Source: Qipengyuania sphaerica (GTDB lineage Bacteria; Pseudomonadota; Alphaproteobacteria; Sphingomonadales; Sphingomonadaceae). Taken from it: a stretch of 64,000 bases of DNA. Below the pieces are notes generated by a model that saw only the letters and a list, made by a program, of their open reading frames with translations, made no database searches and was not told the origin of the DNA. Both the position numbers and the translations under genes were made by a program. The stretch covers positions 186,001 through 250,000 of the forward strand of contig NZ_JAIGNR010000003.1 of NCBI RefSeq assembly GCF_019711595.1, in the 5' to 3' direction. Of this stretch, positions 1-8,835 are shown piece after piece; position 1 is the stretch's first letter; each line of letters opens with the position of its first letter.

Positions 1-425
1 TCGGGAAGGGGCCGGGATTGGTCGCTTGCTGCCGAACCGATCTGCGAATTGCGATTGCGCGAGTGGAAGTAACTGTCGGCCTGGTCGGACGAAACCTCTT
101 CCAGTGTCCCCTCGATCCGTATCTGGCGGCGCAGGCTCTTCCAGTGGAACAGCAGCGAGGCCTGCATGTTGGCGCGGATTTCCTCGCCCTTGCGGCTCTG
201 GGCATTGGTATAGAAGACAAAGCCACCGCCCTCGCCCCATTGCGAACCGTGCCCCTTCAGAAGCACCATGCGAACCGAGGGCCGCCCGTCAGGCGTCGCC
301 GTCGCCAGCGCCATGGCATTGGGGTCATTGGGTTCGGCATCCTTCGCCTCTGCGAACCACGTTTCGAAAAGCGTGAAGGGGTCGGTGACCGGAATTGCAC
401 TTTGCGCCTGGCTCGCATCTGTCAC
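1..425 (-). CDS. pdxH: Pyridoxamine 5'-phosphate oxidase (3' part missing)
   Basis: This enzyme oxidises pyridoxamine or pyridoxine 5'-phosphate to pyridoxal 5'-phosphate with FMN in the cytosol, in the vitamin B6 salvage pathway. The visible 141 residues show the family pattern: a [12 protein letters not shown] stretch (residues 47-58), [12 protein letters not shown] (71-82) and [13 protein letters not shown] (94-106), which contribute to FMN and substrate binding. The start is a GTG at 425 preceded by TAGGAG at a good distance; no ATG fits. The gene runs off the left edge, so roughly the last third is absent. It diverges from the DnaJ-like gene, with 206 bp between them. Confidence 0.93.
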   Translation of the reverse strand, partial: MTDASQAQSAIPVTDPFTLFETWFAEAKDAEPNDPNAMALATATPDGRPSVRMVLLKGHGSQWGEGGGFVFYTNAQSRKGEEIRANMQASLLFHWKSLRRQIRIEGTLEEVSSDQADSYFHSRNRNSQIGSAASDQSRPLP

Positions 426-631
426 GGAAAGGCACTCCTACAGCTTGGAACACGTGGGACACGGTCCAGAAAGAAAAAACCCTGCCCGCGCAGTTCGCCC
501 GCAAAGACCGGAACTTCCGCGTGTTTCGAGGGATTGAGGCTGCACATGACCTGTCCCCTAACGATACGCGCGATTGTAGGAAAGCCTGCACGCTTGCACG
601 TTTCCAGTGTTGCACCTAGCTAATACGCCCA
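426..631. other. Divergent intergenic region pdxH / dnaJ-like
   Basis: This 206-bp gap must hold promoters for both neighbours. On the plus strand TTGCAC (594-599), 17 bp, TAGCTA (617-622) is a weak promoter-like pair lying so close to the ATG at 632 that the message would have almost no leader; no Shine-Dalgarno sequence precedes that ATG. I see no RNA gene or repeat here. Confidence 0.35.
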
Positions 632-1624
632 ATGGCTACAAACGCATCCGATCCCTATTCCACTCTTGGCGTCCAGCGCTCCGCGTCCGAGAAGGACATC
701 AAGAGCGCCTATCGCAAGCTTGCGAAGGAACTGCATCCCGACCGCAACAAAGACAATCCCAAGGCGGCGGAGAGGTTCTCCGACGTGACCAAGGCCTATG
801 ACCTGCTGTCGGACAAGGACAAGCGCGCGCAGTTCGACCGCGGTGAGATCGACATGGAAGGCAATCCGACCAATCCCTTTGCAGGAGGAGGATTTGGGGG
901 CGGCGGCTTCGGTGGCGGTGGGTTCCGCGGCGCCGGAGCTGGCGGCCAGCGCGGTTTCCGGGCGGAAGACTTCCAGGGCTTCGGCAACGAACAGGTCGAT
1001 CTCGGCGATATCTTCGAGGGTCTGTTCGGCGGCGGTCGTGGCGGCGGGCGCGGCGGGGCCCGCCCCGGTGCAGACCCCTTCGGCGGCAGGCGCGCCCCGC
1101 CCCCCAAGGGCGCCGACATCACCTATACCTTGCGCATCTCGATGGTCGAGGCGGCAACGCTCGCCGAGCAGCGCATTACGCTCGCCGATGGCAAGACCAT
1201 CGACCTCAAGCTGCCCAAGGGCGTCGAGGACGGCACGCAGATGCGCCTCAAGGGCAAGGGCGAACAGGGCCCGGGCGGTGCGGGCGACGGGATCATCACG
1301 ATCAGGATCGACAGGCACAAGCTCTACCAGCGCGACGGGTTCGACGTCCGCTTCGACCTGCCGATCACGCTCGACGAGGCGGTAAACGGCGGCAAGGTCC
1401 GCGTGCCCACGGTCGACGGTCCGGTGATGATGACGATCAAGGCAGGGACCAGCGGCGGCACCGTGCTGCGCCTCAAGGGCAAGGGCTTCACGAAGAAGGA
1501 CGGCAGCCGGGGGGATCAGCTGGTCACGCTCGAAATCCAGCTTCCGCAAGACCTTGGCGAACTTGCCAAGCGGCTCGATGGGTGGAAGGACGAGAGCGAC
1601 CCGCGCAGCAAGCTCCAGGTGTAA
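632..1624 (+). CDS. DnaJ-class co-chaperone without zinc finger (CbpA-like)
   Basis: This is a type II J-protein that would stimulate DnaK ATPase and hand over unfolded clients. The J domain occupies residues 7-70 with the HPD motif at 35-37. A Gly/Phe-rich linker (about 84-150, many GGGFGGGG runs) follows, then the two beta-barrel client-binding domains (about 160-325). The four CxxCxGxG zinc repeats of true DnaJ are absent, and 330 residues is normal for the CbpA/DjlA-like class. It is followed immediately by the YihY gene and fabI, suggesting one transcript. There is no visible ribosome-binding site before the ATG. Confidence 0.9.
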   Translation: MATNASDPYSTLGVQRSASEKDIKSAYRKLAKELHPDRNKDNPKAAERFSDVTKAYDLLSDKDKRAQFDRGEIDMEGNPTNPFAGGGFGGGGFGGGGFRGAGAGGQRGFRAEDFQGFGNEQVDLGDIFEGLFGGGRGGGRGGARPGADPFGGRRAPPPKGADITYTLRISMVEAATLAEQRITLADGKTIDLKLPKGVEDGTQMRLKGKGEQGPGGAGDGIITIRIDRHKLYQRDGFDVRFDLPITLDEAVNGGKVRVPTVDGPVMMTIKAGTSGGTVLRLKGKGFTKKDGSRGDQLVTLEIQLPQDLGELAKRLDGWKDESDPRSKLQV

Positions 1625-1625
1625 C

Positions 1626-2648
1626 CTGTCCGAAGCCGATCTCCCGCCAGCCAAGGAACGCGAAGTCCATTCGCTGTCCCCGGAGGCGCGCAGGAAGGAA
1701 GCGAGCCACCTGCGCGGACGGCTCAAGGAGCATGTCGGCCCCGGCACCCGCGCATGGGACGTGGCAAAGCGCACGCTGGTCGGCACGTACAACGACGGCT
1801 TCATCCACGCCGGCAACCTCGCCTATCTCGCCATGCTGGCGATCTTCCCCTTCTTCATTCTCGGCGCGGCGATCTTTTCCGCCATCGGCGAGGAAAGCGA
1901 GCGCGCTGCGACCATCAACGCGGTGTTGTTCGCGCTGCCCCCCGTCGTCGGCAATGTCATCGAGCCGGTCGCGCGCGACGTCATCCAGGCGCGCAACGGG
2001 TGGCTGCTGTGGGCGGGCGCTTTCATCGCCTTGTGGACTGTCGGCAGCCTCGTCGAAACGATCCGCGACATACTGCGCCGTGCCTATGGCACCGAGGCGA
2101 CCAAGGCTTTCTGGAAGTACCGCCTCTTTTCTACCGGCGTGATTCTCGGCGCGGTGTTCCTGCTCATGCTCAGCCTGATGGCGCAATTCGTCATCGGTAC
2201 GGCGCAGGAAGTGATCGAGGCCTATTTCCCCGAACTGATCGACCGGGTGGCGGATTTACGCCTGACGCGCATCGTGCCGGCCTTCGGCCTGTTCGGTTCG
2301 CTCTACCTCATCTTCTATACGCTGACCCCGTCCAAATACCGGCGGCGGCGCTATCCCAAATGGCCCGGCGTGCTTGCCACGACCATCTGGTGGATCGCCG
2401 TTACCACCATCATGCCGGCGGTGCTGAGCAATTTCTTCACCTATGACCTCACTTATGGCGGGCTTGCCGGCGTGATGATCGCGCTGTTCTTTTTCTGGCT
2501 TGTCGGGCTAGGGGTCGTTATCGGCGCGGAACTCAACGCTGCGCTGGCCGTGACTCCCGAAGAGGAACTGGCCGAGGAAGAAGACGAGGGTCGTAGGGCG
2601 CAGCTGGAAAAGGAAATGCTCGTCGAGCAGGAAGGATGCGAGGAATGA
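1626..2648 (+). CDS. YihY/BrkB-family inner-membrane protein
   Basis: The protein has several long hydrophobic segments, including ones near LAYLAMLAIFPFFILGAAIF, WLLWAGAFIALWTVGSLVET and VMIALFFFWLVGLGVVIGAE, typical of the six-helix YihY/virulence factor BrkB family. Its biochemical role is unknown. The C-terminus is Glu-rich and cytoplasmic. Start choice is unusual. In frame with the conserved N-terminus there is no ATG; the options are TTG at 1554 or 1563 inside the dnaJ-like gene, CTG at 1626 directly after its stop, or GTG near 1758, which would lose conserved sequence. I chose CTG 1626 because it gives an N-terminus like relatives (SEADLPP..) and follows CCAGGTG, but this is uncertain. 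It overlaps fabI by ATGA. Confidence 0.85.
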   Translation: MSEADLPPAKEREVHSLSPEARRKEASHLRGRLKEHVGPGTRAWDVAKRTLVGTYNDGFIHAGNLAYLAMLAIFPFFILGAAIFSAIGEESERAATINAVLFALPPVVGNVIEPVARDVIQARNGWLLWAGAFIALWTVGSLVETIRDILRRAYGTEATKAFWKYRLFSTGVILGAVFLLMLSLMAQFVIGTAQEVIEAYFPELIDRVADLRLTRIVPAFGLFGSLYLIFYTLTPSKYRRRRYPKWPGVLATTIWWIAVTTIMPAVLSNFFTYDLTYGGLAGVMIALFFFWLVGLGVVIGAELNAALAVTPEEELAEEEDEGRRAQLEKEMLVEQEGCEE

Positions 2649-3454
2649 CCGGTCTGATGAAGGGCAAGCGTGGCCTGATCATGGGGCTCGCCAACGACAA
2701 GTCGCTGGCCTGGGGCATTGCGAAACAGCTGCACGAGCAGGGCGCCGAAATGGCGTTCTCCTATCAGGGCGAGGCGCTGAAGAAGCGCGTGGCGCCGCTG
2801 GCCGAGCAGCTGGGCAGCGATTTCGTGTTCGAATGCGACGTTTCCAACATGGAAGCGCTCGACAGCGCCTTCGGCACGCTGAAAGAGCGCTGGGACACGA
2901 TCGATTTCGTGGTCCACGCGATCGGCTTTTCGGACAAGAGCGAACTGCGCGGGCAATATGTCGACACCAGCCTCGACAACTTCCTGATGACGATGAATAT
3001 CTCGGCCTATTCGCTGGTCGCAGTGGCGAAGCGCGCGCGCGACATGATGCCCAATGGCGGCAGCATCCTGACGCTCACCTATTACGGCGCGGAAAAGGTC
3101 ATCCCGCATTACAACGTGATGGGCGTGGCCAAGGCGGCGCTGGAAACGTCGGTTCAGTACCTTGCCAACGACCTCGGCCCCGAAGGCATCCGCGTGAATG
3201 CCATCAGCGCCGGCCCGATCAAGACGCTGGCTGCCAGCGGGATCGGCGATTTCCGCTACATCCTCAAGTGGAACGAATACAATTCGCCGCTGCGCCGCAA
3301 CGTTACCATCGAGGATGTCGGCGGCTCGGGGCTCTATTTCCTCTCCGACTTATCATCGGGCGTGACCGGCGAAACGCATCATGTCGATGCGGGCTACCAT
3401 GTTGTAGGCATGAAGCAGGAAGACGCGCCCGACATCGCGCTCGACAAGGGCTGA
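2645..3454 (+). CDS. fabI: Enoyl-[acyl-carrier-protein] reductase (NADH)
   Basis: FabI reduces trans-2-enoyl-ACP to acyl-ACP, the last step of each cycle of type II fatty-acid synthesis, and is the target of triclosan-type inhibitors. The 269-residue protein is an atypical short-chain dehydrogenase. It has the nucleotide-binding GLANDKSLAWGIA (14-26), active-site Tyr146 or Tyr147, Tyr156 and Lys163 (YNVMGVAK, the Y-x6-K spacing of FabI), and a substrate loop around ISAGPIKTLAASGI. An upstream in-frame ATG at 2636 exists, but 2645 is preferred: the ATGA overlap with the yihY stop suggests coupled translation and GGAAGG lies at the right distance. Confidence 0.96.
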   Translation: MTGLMKGKRGLIMGLANDKSLAWGIAKQLHEQGAEMAFSYQGEALKKRVAPLAEQLGSDFVFECDVSNMEALDSAFGTLKERWDTIDFVVHAIGFSDKSELRGQYVDTSLDNFLMTMNISAYSLVAVAKRARDMMPNGGSILTLTYYGAEKVIPHYNVMGVAKAALETSVQYLANDLGPEGIRVNAISAGPIKTLAASGIGDFRYILKWNEYNSPLRRNVTIEDVGGSGLYFLSDLSSGVTGETHHVDAGYHVVGMKQEDAPDIALDKG

Positions 3455-3468
3455 CCTGAGGGGCTGAA

Positions 3469-4470
3469 ATGGCACGAGTGCTTGTTACCGGGGCGGCGGG
3501 CTTCATCGGCGCGGCCGTGGCGGAGCGCCTGTGCTCGCGCGGTGACGAGGTGCTCGGCATCGACAGCCTCGACAACTATTACCAAGTCTCGCTGAAGGAA
3601 GACCGCATCGCCCATGTGCGCGAGGGCGCAGCCGGGCGCTTCGTTTTCAAGCGGGTCGACTTTTCCGACTGGGACGCGCTTTCCGCCGCGCTCGAAGGCG
3701 AGCATTTCGACAGCATCATCCACCTCGGCGCGCAGGCAGGCGTGCGCTACAGCCTCGAAAATCCGCATGCCTATGCACAGGCGAACCTGATGGGGCATCT
3801 GAACCTTCTCGAAGTCGCCCGCGCGCGCGGTACTGCACATATGGTCTATGCCAGCTCGTCGAGCGTCTATGGCGGCAACGACAAGCTGCCCTTTGCGGTA
3901 GAGGACCGCGTCGACCACCCCGTCTCGCTCTATGCCGCGACCAAGCGCGCGGACGAGCTGATGAGCGAGACCTATGCCCACCTCTACCGCATCCCGCTCA
4001 CCGGCCTCAGGTTCTTCACCGTCTACGGTCCATGGGGGCGCCCCGACATGGCGCTCTGGCTGTTCACCGAGGCAATCCTCGCCGGCCGCCCGATCAAGGT
4101 CTTCAACCAAGGCGAGATGTGGCGCGATTTCACCTTCATCGACGATATCGTGAACGGTGTCGTCGCCTGCCTAGACAGCCCGCCTGCCGACAACGGGGAA
4201 GAAAAGGCGGGCGGCAGCGTGAAACCGCATGCGCTCTACAATATCGGCAACCACCGCAGCGAGAAGCTGACCCGTGTGATCGAGTTGATCGAAGAGGCGT
4301 GCGGGAAGAAGGCCGAGGTCGAGCTGCTCCCGATGCAGCCGGGCGATGTCGAAAAGACTTATGCCGATATCGACGCGATCCAGCGCGACATCGGTTACCA
4401 GCCGACGACCACCATCGAACAGGGCATCCCGCGATTCGTCGAGTGGTACCGGGAGTACCACGGACTCTGA
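3469..4470 (+). CDS. NAD-dependent epimerase, probable UDP-glucuronate 4-epimerase
   Basis: This is an extended short-chain dehydrogenase that interconverts UDP-sugars at C4, supplying precursors for envelope polysaccharide. Visible motifs are the NAD-binding GAAGFIG (8-14), catalytic Ser around residue 131 in YASSSSVYG, and YAATK (Tyr155, Lys159). The sequence RYSLENPHAY and GPWGRPDMALWLFTEAI match UDP-glucuronate 4-epimerases (LpsL/CapI type) better than GalE. It follows fabI by 14 bp and converges with wecB with only 3 bp between stop codons. Substrate assignment is inferred from family resemblance. Confidence 0.85.
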   Translation: MARVLVTGAAGFIGAAVAERLCSRGDEVLGIDSLDNYYQVSLKEDRIAHVREGAAGRFVFKRVDFSDWDALSAALEGEHFDSIIHLGAQAGVRYSLENPHAYAQANLMGHLNLLEVARARGTAHMVYASSSSVYGGNDKLPFAVEDRVDHPVSLYAATKRADELMSETYAHLYRIPLTGLRFFTVYGPWGRPDMALWLFTEAILAGRPIKVFNQGEMWRDFTFIDDIVNGVVACLDSPPADNGEEKAGGSVKPHALYNIGNHRSEKLTRVIELIEEACGKKAEVELLPMQPGDVEKTYADIDAIQRDIGYQPTTTIEQGIPRFVEWYREYHGL

Positions 4471-4473
4471 CCG

Positions 4474-5595
4474 CTAGGCGGTAGCCAGCAAGTCGCAAAT
4501 CCGCTGTGCGGCTTTCCCGTCGCCGAAGGGATTATGTGCGCGGGCCATGTCGGCATAGGCGTCCGGATCGTCGAGCAGGCGCTCGGTTTCGCGCAAGATG
4601 GCCTCGGCATTGGTGCCGACGAGCCTCGCCGTGCCCGCCTCCACGCCTTCGGGCCGCTCGGTGGTTTGGCGCATCACCAGCACCGGCTTGCCTAGCGCGG
4701 GCGCCTCTTCCTGCACTCCGCCGCTGTCGGTTAACAGGAGTGTGCTGATGGAAAGCAGCCGCGCGAAATTCGGATAGTCGAGCGGTTCGACCAACGCGAC
4801 ATTGTCGAGGTCCTTCAGCTGCGCCTCCATCACCGCGCGGACCTGAGGGTTCATGTGCATGGGGAAAATAACCGCAACATCATCCCGTGAGGCGATACGT
4901 TTAACCGCAGTGGCGATATCTCGCATGCCCTCGCCGAAATTCTCGCGCCTGTGGCAGGTCAGGCCGATGATGCGCTTGCCCGCAAATCGCCGTTCGAGCT
5001 CGGCAAGGCCCGAAGCCAGCCCCGGTTCTTCCTCGATCCGCCGTGTCACCCATTGCAGCGCATCGATCACCGTATTGCCCGTGACATGCACGGAACCGGG
5101 ATCGACATTCTCCCCCAGCAGCGCATCCGCGCTCGCCTGCGTGGGCGCGCAGTGCAGCTGCGCGAAGATCCCGATCACGCGGCGGTTCACTTCTTCGGGC
5201 CAGGGGTGATGGATATCGCCGCTCCTGAGGCCGGCTTCGACATGGCAGACAGGGATCCGGCGGTAATAGGCGGCGAGGCCTGCAGCCATGGCCGTCGTCG
5301 TATCGCCCTGGACGACCACCCAATGGGGCTTTTCCGCGTCGAGCACCTGGCCGATCGCCACCAATGCACGCGCGGTGAGCGCGTCGAGCGTCTGTCCGGC
5401 AATCATCAGGTCGAGATCGTGCTGCGGCTCAATCCCCGCTAGCGACAGGACCTGGTCGAGCATCTCGCGATGCTGAGCCGAAACGCAGGTGAGGTTCTCG
5501 AAGCGCGGATCGGCTTCGAGCGCGTGGATGACCGGAAACAGCTTGATCGCTTCGGGACGCGTGCCGAAGACCGTCAGAATGCGCGTGACCCCCAT
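4474..5595 (-). CDS. wecB: Non-hydrolysing UDP-N-acetylglucosamine 2-epimerase
   Basis: WecB interconverts UDP-GlcNAc and UDP-ManNAc in the cytosol, feeding surface-polysaccharide synthesis. The 373-residue protein has GTRPEAIK (11-18), QHREMLDQ, HVEAGLRSGD and TCHRRENFGEG, the signature residues of the family (acidic residues plus a His in the UDP and catalytic site). It has a GT-B fold. Together with the convergent epimerase it suggests local interest in nucleotide sugars, although no polymerase or flippase gene is nearby. Confidence 0.94.
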   Translation of the reverse strand: MGVTRILTVFGTRPEAIKLFPVIHALEADPRFENLTCVSAQHREMLDQVLSLAGIEPQHDLDLMIAGQTLDALTARALVAIGQVLDAEKPHWVVVQGDTTTAMAAGLAAYYRRIPVCHVEAGLRSGDIHHPWPEEVNRRVIGIFAQLHCAPTQASADALLGENVDPGSVHVTGNTVIDALQWVTRRIEEEPGLASGLAELERRFAGKRIIGLTCHRRENFGEGMRDIATAVKRIASRDDVAVIFPMHMNPQVRAVMEAQLKDLDNVALVEPLDYPNFARLLSISTLLLTDSGGVQEEAPALGKPVLVMRQTTERPEGVEAGTARLVGTNAEAILRETERLLDDPDAYADMARAHNPFGDGKAAQRICDLLATA

Positions 5596-5650
5596 GCGCC
5601 CTGCCTAATAGCAAAGCGCTGGGAGACAAGGATAAATTCAGCCTCGCGGC

Positions 5651-6265
5651 TCAGGAATCCGGATCGCCCGTAACCACTTCGGCATCGGGATCAGACTCCG
5701 GATCGGCCACCGGATCGGGGAGCGCATCCTCTTCGCCGGGGAGCGGCTGGTTGCGCTCGGCTTCGAGCCGCGCATTGTACTCGGCCTCGATCATCTCGAC
5801 TTCGGCCTGCGTGCGCTCGGCATCCTCATCGATCGTCGACAGGCGCTCGGCACGCTGCGCAGCGATCACGTCGCTGAACCGCACATCGGTGGAGTTTTCC
5901 TTGTCGGCATAGGCGTTGCGGATCATTTCCTGGGTACAGCCGGTCACCCCGCCTGCGCCCGCGGGCGAGCACGACATGATGCCGAAAGCGCCGACCATTT
6001 CGAGGCGCTCCACGCGGTTGACCCAGGCTTCGGCCTGGGGGCCGTCGGTGAAACGGAGCGATTCGGGGATGCGATAGCGTTCGCTCTCGGCCTGCCTTGC
6101 GCAGACGATGATCGTGCCATCGTCACTCGTCGGGCATTCGTCGTCGCCATAGACGATGACCATGTTGTAGCTTTCATCGCCCGTATCGACCTGGGTTTGC
6201 GCGGCGAGCGGTACGGCCGATGCTGCAAGGCCGATGGCTGCGGTGGCGATAAGATAGCGGGTCAT
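5651..6265 (-). CDS. Secreted hypothetical protein with acidic C-terminus
   Basis: I do not recognise a domain with a known function. The 204-residue protein begins with a clear Sec signal peptide (MTRYLIATAAIGLAASAVPLAAQ, cut expected after AAQ at about 22), so it should be periplasmic. Four Cys residues sit at CPTSDDGTIIVC and CSPAGAGGVTGC, which could form two disulfides. A charged, probably helical segment (about 125-170) is followed by a Pro/Asp/Glu-rich tail. Similar proteins are annotated as hypothetical in sphingomonads. DsbB is encoded 600 bp away, which is compatible with disulfides but no proof. Confidence 0.75.
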   Translation of the reverse strand: MTRYLIATAAIGLAASAVPLAAQTQVDTGDESYNMVIVYGDDECPTSDDGTIIVCARQAESERYRIPESLRFTDGPQAEAWVNRVERLEMVGAFGIMSCSPAGAGGVTGCTQEMIRNAYADKENSTDVRFSDVIAAQRAERLSTIDEDAERTQAEVEMIEAEYNARLEAERNQPLPGEEDALPDPVADPESDPDAEVVTGDPDS

Positions 6266-6353
6266 TGTGAGCCTCTCGGTTGGAACGGCGGCGATTAGGC
6301 GCTCGGCCGGATGAATTGCTTATGAAGCGAGCGAAGGGGGGTGCGCGTTCCCG

Positions 6354-6881
6354 TCAGATACGCTCCGAAATCTTTATTGCGGCCTTGCAGCCGAGGCGGA
6401 TGAGGCCGGAAAGCAGCGGATAGGCGGGCGCGCGCTCGGCACCTGCGGCCAGCGCGGCATCGCGGTGTTCGCGTTCGTCTTCGCGGAACTCCTCGATCAT
6501 GGCGGCGAGCTCGGGATCTTCGTTGGTCGCCTCCAGCTTGTCGAGCTGCTTCGAATAATGCTTGTCGATCTCGGTTTCGACCGCAGCGGTGCAGGCCATG
6601 GCGGCTTCCGGACCGATCAGTGCGGTTGCCGCGCCAACTGCGAACCCGGCCTTGTCCCAGAAGGGCTGGAGCGCGGTCGGCCGCACGCCGCGCCGCGCCA
6701 TCAGCGCATCGAATTTCGCACGGTGCCCCGCTTCCTGTTCCGCCATGCCCGCAATTTCAGCCGAATCGGGGCCGCGGTCGCCCATCACGGCAAGCTGGCC
6801 CGCGTAAATGCGTGTCGCGCCGAATTCACCCGCCTGGTCGACGCGAATCATCCGGGCGATATGGTCTGGCGTTTTCGTCAT
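6354..6881 (-). CDS. coq7: Demethoxyubiquinone hydroxylase
   Basis: Coq7 is a membrane-associated di-iron hydroxylase that adds the C6 hydroxyl in ubiquinone synthesis. The 175-residue protein carries the repeated iron ligands: Glu in RVDQAGEFGA, EQEAGH (ExxH), Glu in AVETEIDKHY and EDEREH (ExxH). The start ATG at 6881 overlaps the dsbB stop as ATGA, so a longer reading upstream is not needed. It is the last gene of the leftward nadD-to-coq7 cluster. Confidence 0.94.
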   Translation of the reverse strand: MTKTPDHIARMIRVDQAGEFGATRIYAGQLAVMGDRGPDSAEIAGMAEQEAGHRAKFDALMARRGVRPTALQPFWDKAGFAVGAATALIGPEAAMACTAAVETEIDKHYSKQLDKLEATNEDPELAAMIEEFREDEREHRDAALAAGAERAPAYPLLSGLIRLGCKAAIKISERI

Positions 6882-7357
6882 GCGGCACCATCCTTGCGCA
6901 GCTGGTTGAACACGAACAGGCTCGCCGCAACCGAAATCAGGAAGTTGAACCCGGCGAGGCTGATCCCCAGCAGCGACCAGGGAGCCTCGTCGCAGCGAAC
7001 TACGGGAGCTTCCATGATCGCATCGAGCGCGCTTTGCCCCTCGCCCGTGTGCGGAATGGCGGCGCAGGAAGTGATCCCTTCCCACCAGCCGTATTCGACT
7101 CCGGCATGGAAGCCGCCGATCAGGCCCGAAGTCAGGATTCCTCCTGCTGCGAGCGCGACCCACAGCTTCTTCGGCGGAGTGAGGAAAGCAAGGAGTGCCA
7201 GCGCGACTGCGGCGAAATGCGGCCAGCGCTGCCACCAGCACATTTCGCACGGATAGAGGTCGAAGCCGTATTGCGAGATATAGGCGCCCACCAGCAAGGC
7301 TGCGGGCACGATCAGCGCGACGCGCTGGGCCAGTCGCAAATGCGGAGTATCGGTCAT
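6878..7357 (-). CDS. dsbB: Disulfide bond formation protein B family
   Basis: DsbB-type proteins reoxidise DsbA and pass electrons to ubiquinone. The 159-residue protein has four hydrophobic helices, a CEMC pair near residue 40 in YPCEMCWWQRWPH, and a second cysteine pair (SCAAIP ... VVRCDE) in the second periplasmic loop. It is the quinone-dependent enzyme and lies directly upstream of coq7, which makes ubiquinone, with an ATGA overlap. Start ATG at 7357 was chosen because upstream sequence is low-quality Arg/Ala translation. Confidence 0.92.
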   Translation of the reverse strand: MTDTPHLRLAQRVALIVPAALLVGAYISQYGFDLYPCEMCWWQRWPHFAAVALALLAFLTPPKKLWVALAAGGILTSGLIGGFHAGVEYGWWEGITSCAAIPHTGEGQSALDAIMEAPVVRCDEAPWSLLGISLAGFNFLISVAASLFVFNQLRKDGAA

Positions 7358-7376
7358 TGCGCGCGCAGCGCTAGCG

Positions 7377-8717
7377 TCACTTCTTGCGGCTGGCAACGGC
7401 GCTCGGCGTGGTCCGGCGCAGCGTCTCGACCGCATAGTGTAGCTGGAAGTCCTCGATACCCCGCGCTTCGAGTTCTTCGGCAGTCAGCTGGAAGCGCGGA
7501 TCCTCGCGAGTGTCGCTCTCCATGTCCTCGTCCTTGATGCCGAGCTCGTTGATCAGGTGGCCGCGCAAGTCGCTTTCGCGCATGGTGAACTTGGTGCGCT
7601 TGGCCAGGTCCGGATCGGACAGCTGCGGGACCTTGATGTCGGGCTTGATGCCGCCTTCCTGCACCGAGTGGCCCGAGGGCGTGTAATAGCGCGCCGTGGT
7701 CAGCTTGAGAGCAGCATCGCGGCCCAGCGGCAGGAGCGACTGGACGCTGCCCTTGCCGAAGCTGCGCTGGCCCATGACGACTGCACGGCGATGGTCCTGC
7801 AGTGCGCCGGCAACTATTTCGCTGGCCGAGGCAGACCCGGCATCGATCAGCACCACGATCGGCAGGCCTTCGGCGATATCGCCGCGGAAGACCGTTTCCG
7901 CGTCATAGGTGATCGATTCGCCGCGGGCGCGGCCACGCTGCGAAACGATCTGCCCCTTGGTGAGGAAGAGGTCGGACAGGGCGACAGCCTCGTCGAGCGA
8001 ACCGCCCGGATTGCTGCGCAAATCGAGCACGAGCCCGTTGAGGCGGCCGGTCGACTGCGATTGCAGGTCCTTCCACGCTGCAAACACGTCTGCGCCGACA
8101 TCGCGCGAGAACTCGTTGACCATGATGTGGCCGATATTGCCGTCCTGCAGTTCCCAGGTGACCGGTTCGAGTTCGATCACGCCGCGGATGACGTCGACTT
8201 CCATCGGCTCTTCGGCACCCGGACGGAAGATTGTGAGGCGGATCGAGGTTCCGGCCTTGCCGCGCATGCGCGCGACCGCTTCGTCGAGTTCGAGGCCGTA
8301 GATCAGTTCGCCGTCGAGATGGGTGATGTAATCGCCTGCCTTGATGCCCGCCTTGTCGGCCGGGCTGCCGCGGAAGGGAGAGATGATCTTGACCGCGCCA
8401 TCTTCGCCCACGACCGAGAGGCCGAGGCCCGAATAATTGCCGTCAATCATGGTTTCGAGGCGCTGGAGGTCGCTGCCGTCGAGATAGGCGGAATGCGGAT
8501 CGAGCGCGGCGAGCATGCCCGAGATTGCGCCGTTGATCAGCACGTCATCCTCGACCGGCTCGACATAGCTTGCCTTCACCCGCTGGTAGACCGCGAACAG
8601 CTTGGAGAATTCAGGCCCTGCACTGGCTTCGACACGGGCCAGCCCCGCGGTAGTCGCGGGCACGAGGGCCACGGCGGTGACAAGGGCAGCCGAACGGGCA
8701 AGGGCGGCGAATTTCAT
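7377..8717 (-). CDS. ctpA: S41-family C-terminal processing protease
   Basis: This periplasmic serine protease trims C-termini and, in related bacteria, cell-wall hydrolases. The 446-residue protein has an N-terminal signal peptide (hydrophobic 8-24), a PDZ domain (about 90-170, with GLGLSV and SPADKAGIKAGD), and the S41 catalytic Ser297 in GSASASE with Lys322 in SFGKGSVQ. GGAGA lies 9 bp before the ATG. It follows the EnvC-like gene, as in many alphaproteobacteria, which links it to control of peptidoglycan hydrolysis. Confidence 0.95.
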   Translation of the reverse strand: MKFAALARSAALVTAVALVPATTAGLARVEASAGPEFSKLFAVYQRVKASYVEPVEDDVLINGAISGMLAALDPHSAYLDGSDLQRLETMIDGNYSGLGLSVVGEDGAVKIISPFRGSPADKAGIKAGDYITHLDGELIYGLELDEAVARMRGKAGTSIRLTIFRPGAEEPMEVDVIRGVIELEPVTWELQDGNIGHIMVNEFSRDVGADVFAAWKDLQSQSTGRLNGLVLDLRSNPGGSLDEAVALSDLFLTKGQIVSQRGRARGESITYDAETVFRGDIAEGLPIVVLIDAGSASASEIVAGALQDHRRAVVMGQRSFGKGSVQSLLPLGRDAALKLTTARYYTPSGHSVQEGGIKPDIKVPQLSDPDLAKRTKFTMRESDLRGHLINELGIKDEDMESDTREDPRFQLTAEELEARGIEDFQLHYAVETLRRTTPSAVASRKK

Positions 8718-8835
8718 GGTGATCACATCTCCAGACAATCGGGCAAGTCTATCGCGCATCGGCTGTGAATGGAAGATGAGCCGCAAAGTGCCCGGCTTGC
8801 GAGCGTTTTTCTGCGAATGTCCCGTTTCGGCCCGT

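Noticed and set aside
445..461. A CACGTG core that could be a fifth parS near pdxH
   Set aside because: Only the central six bases match; the flanks (GGAACACGTGGGAC) break the palindrome, and it is 46 kb from the other sites.
620..1816. A 398-codon minus-strand frame opposite the DnaJ-like gene
   Set aside because: It covers the J-domain gene completely and reads as low-complexity Arg/Leu/Ala sequence without motifs.
6354..7250. A 298-residue reading of the Coq7 gene
   Set aside because: The extra N-terminus is the dsbB gene in another frame; Coq7 starts at the ATG overlapping the dsbB stop.
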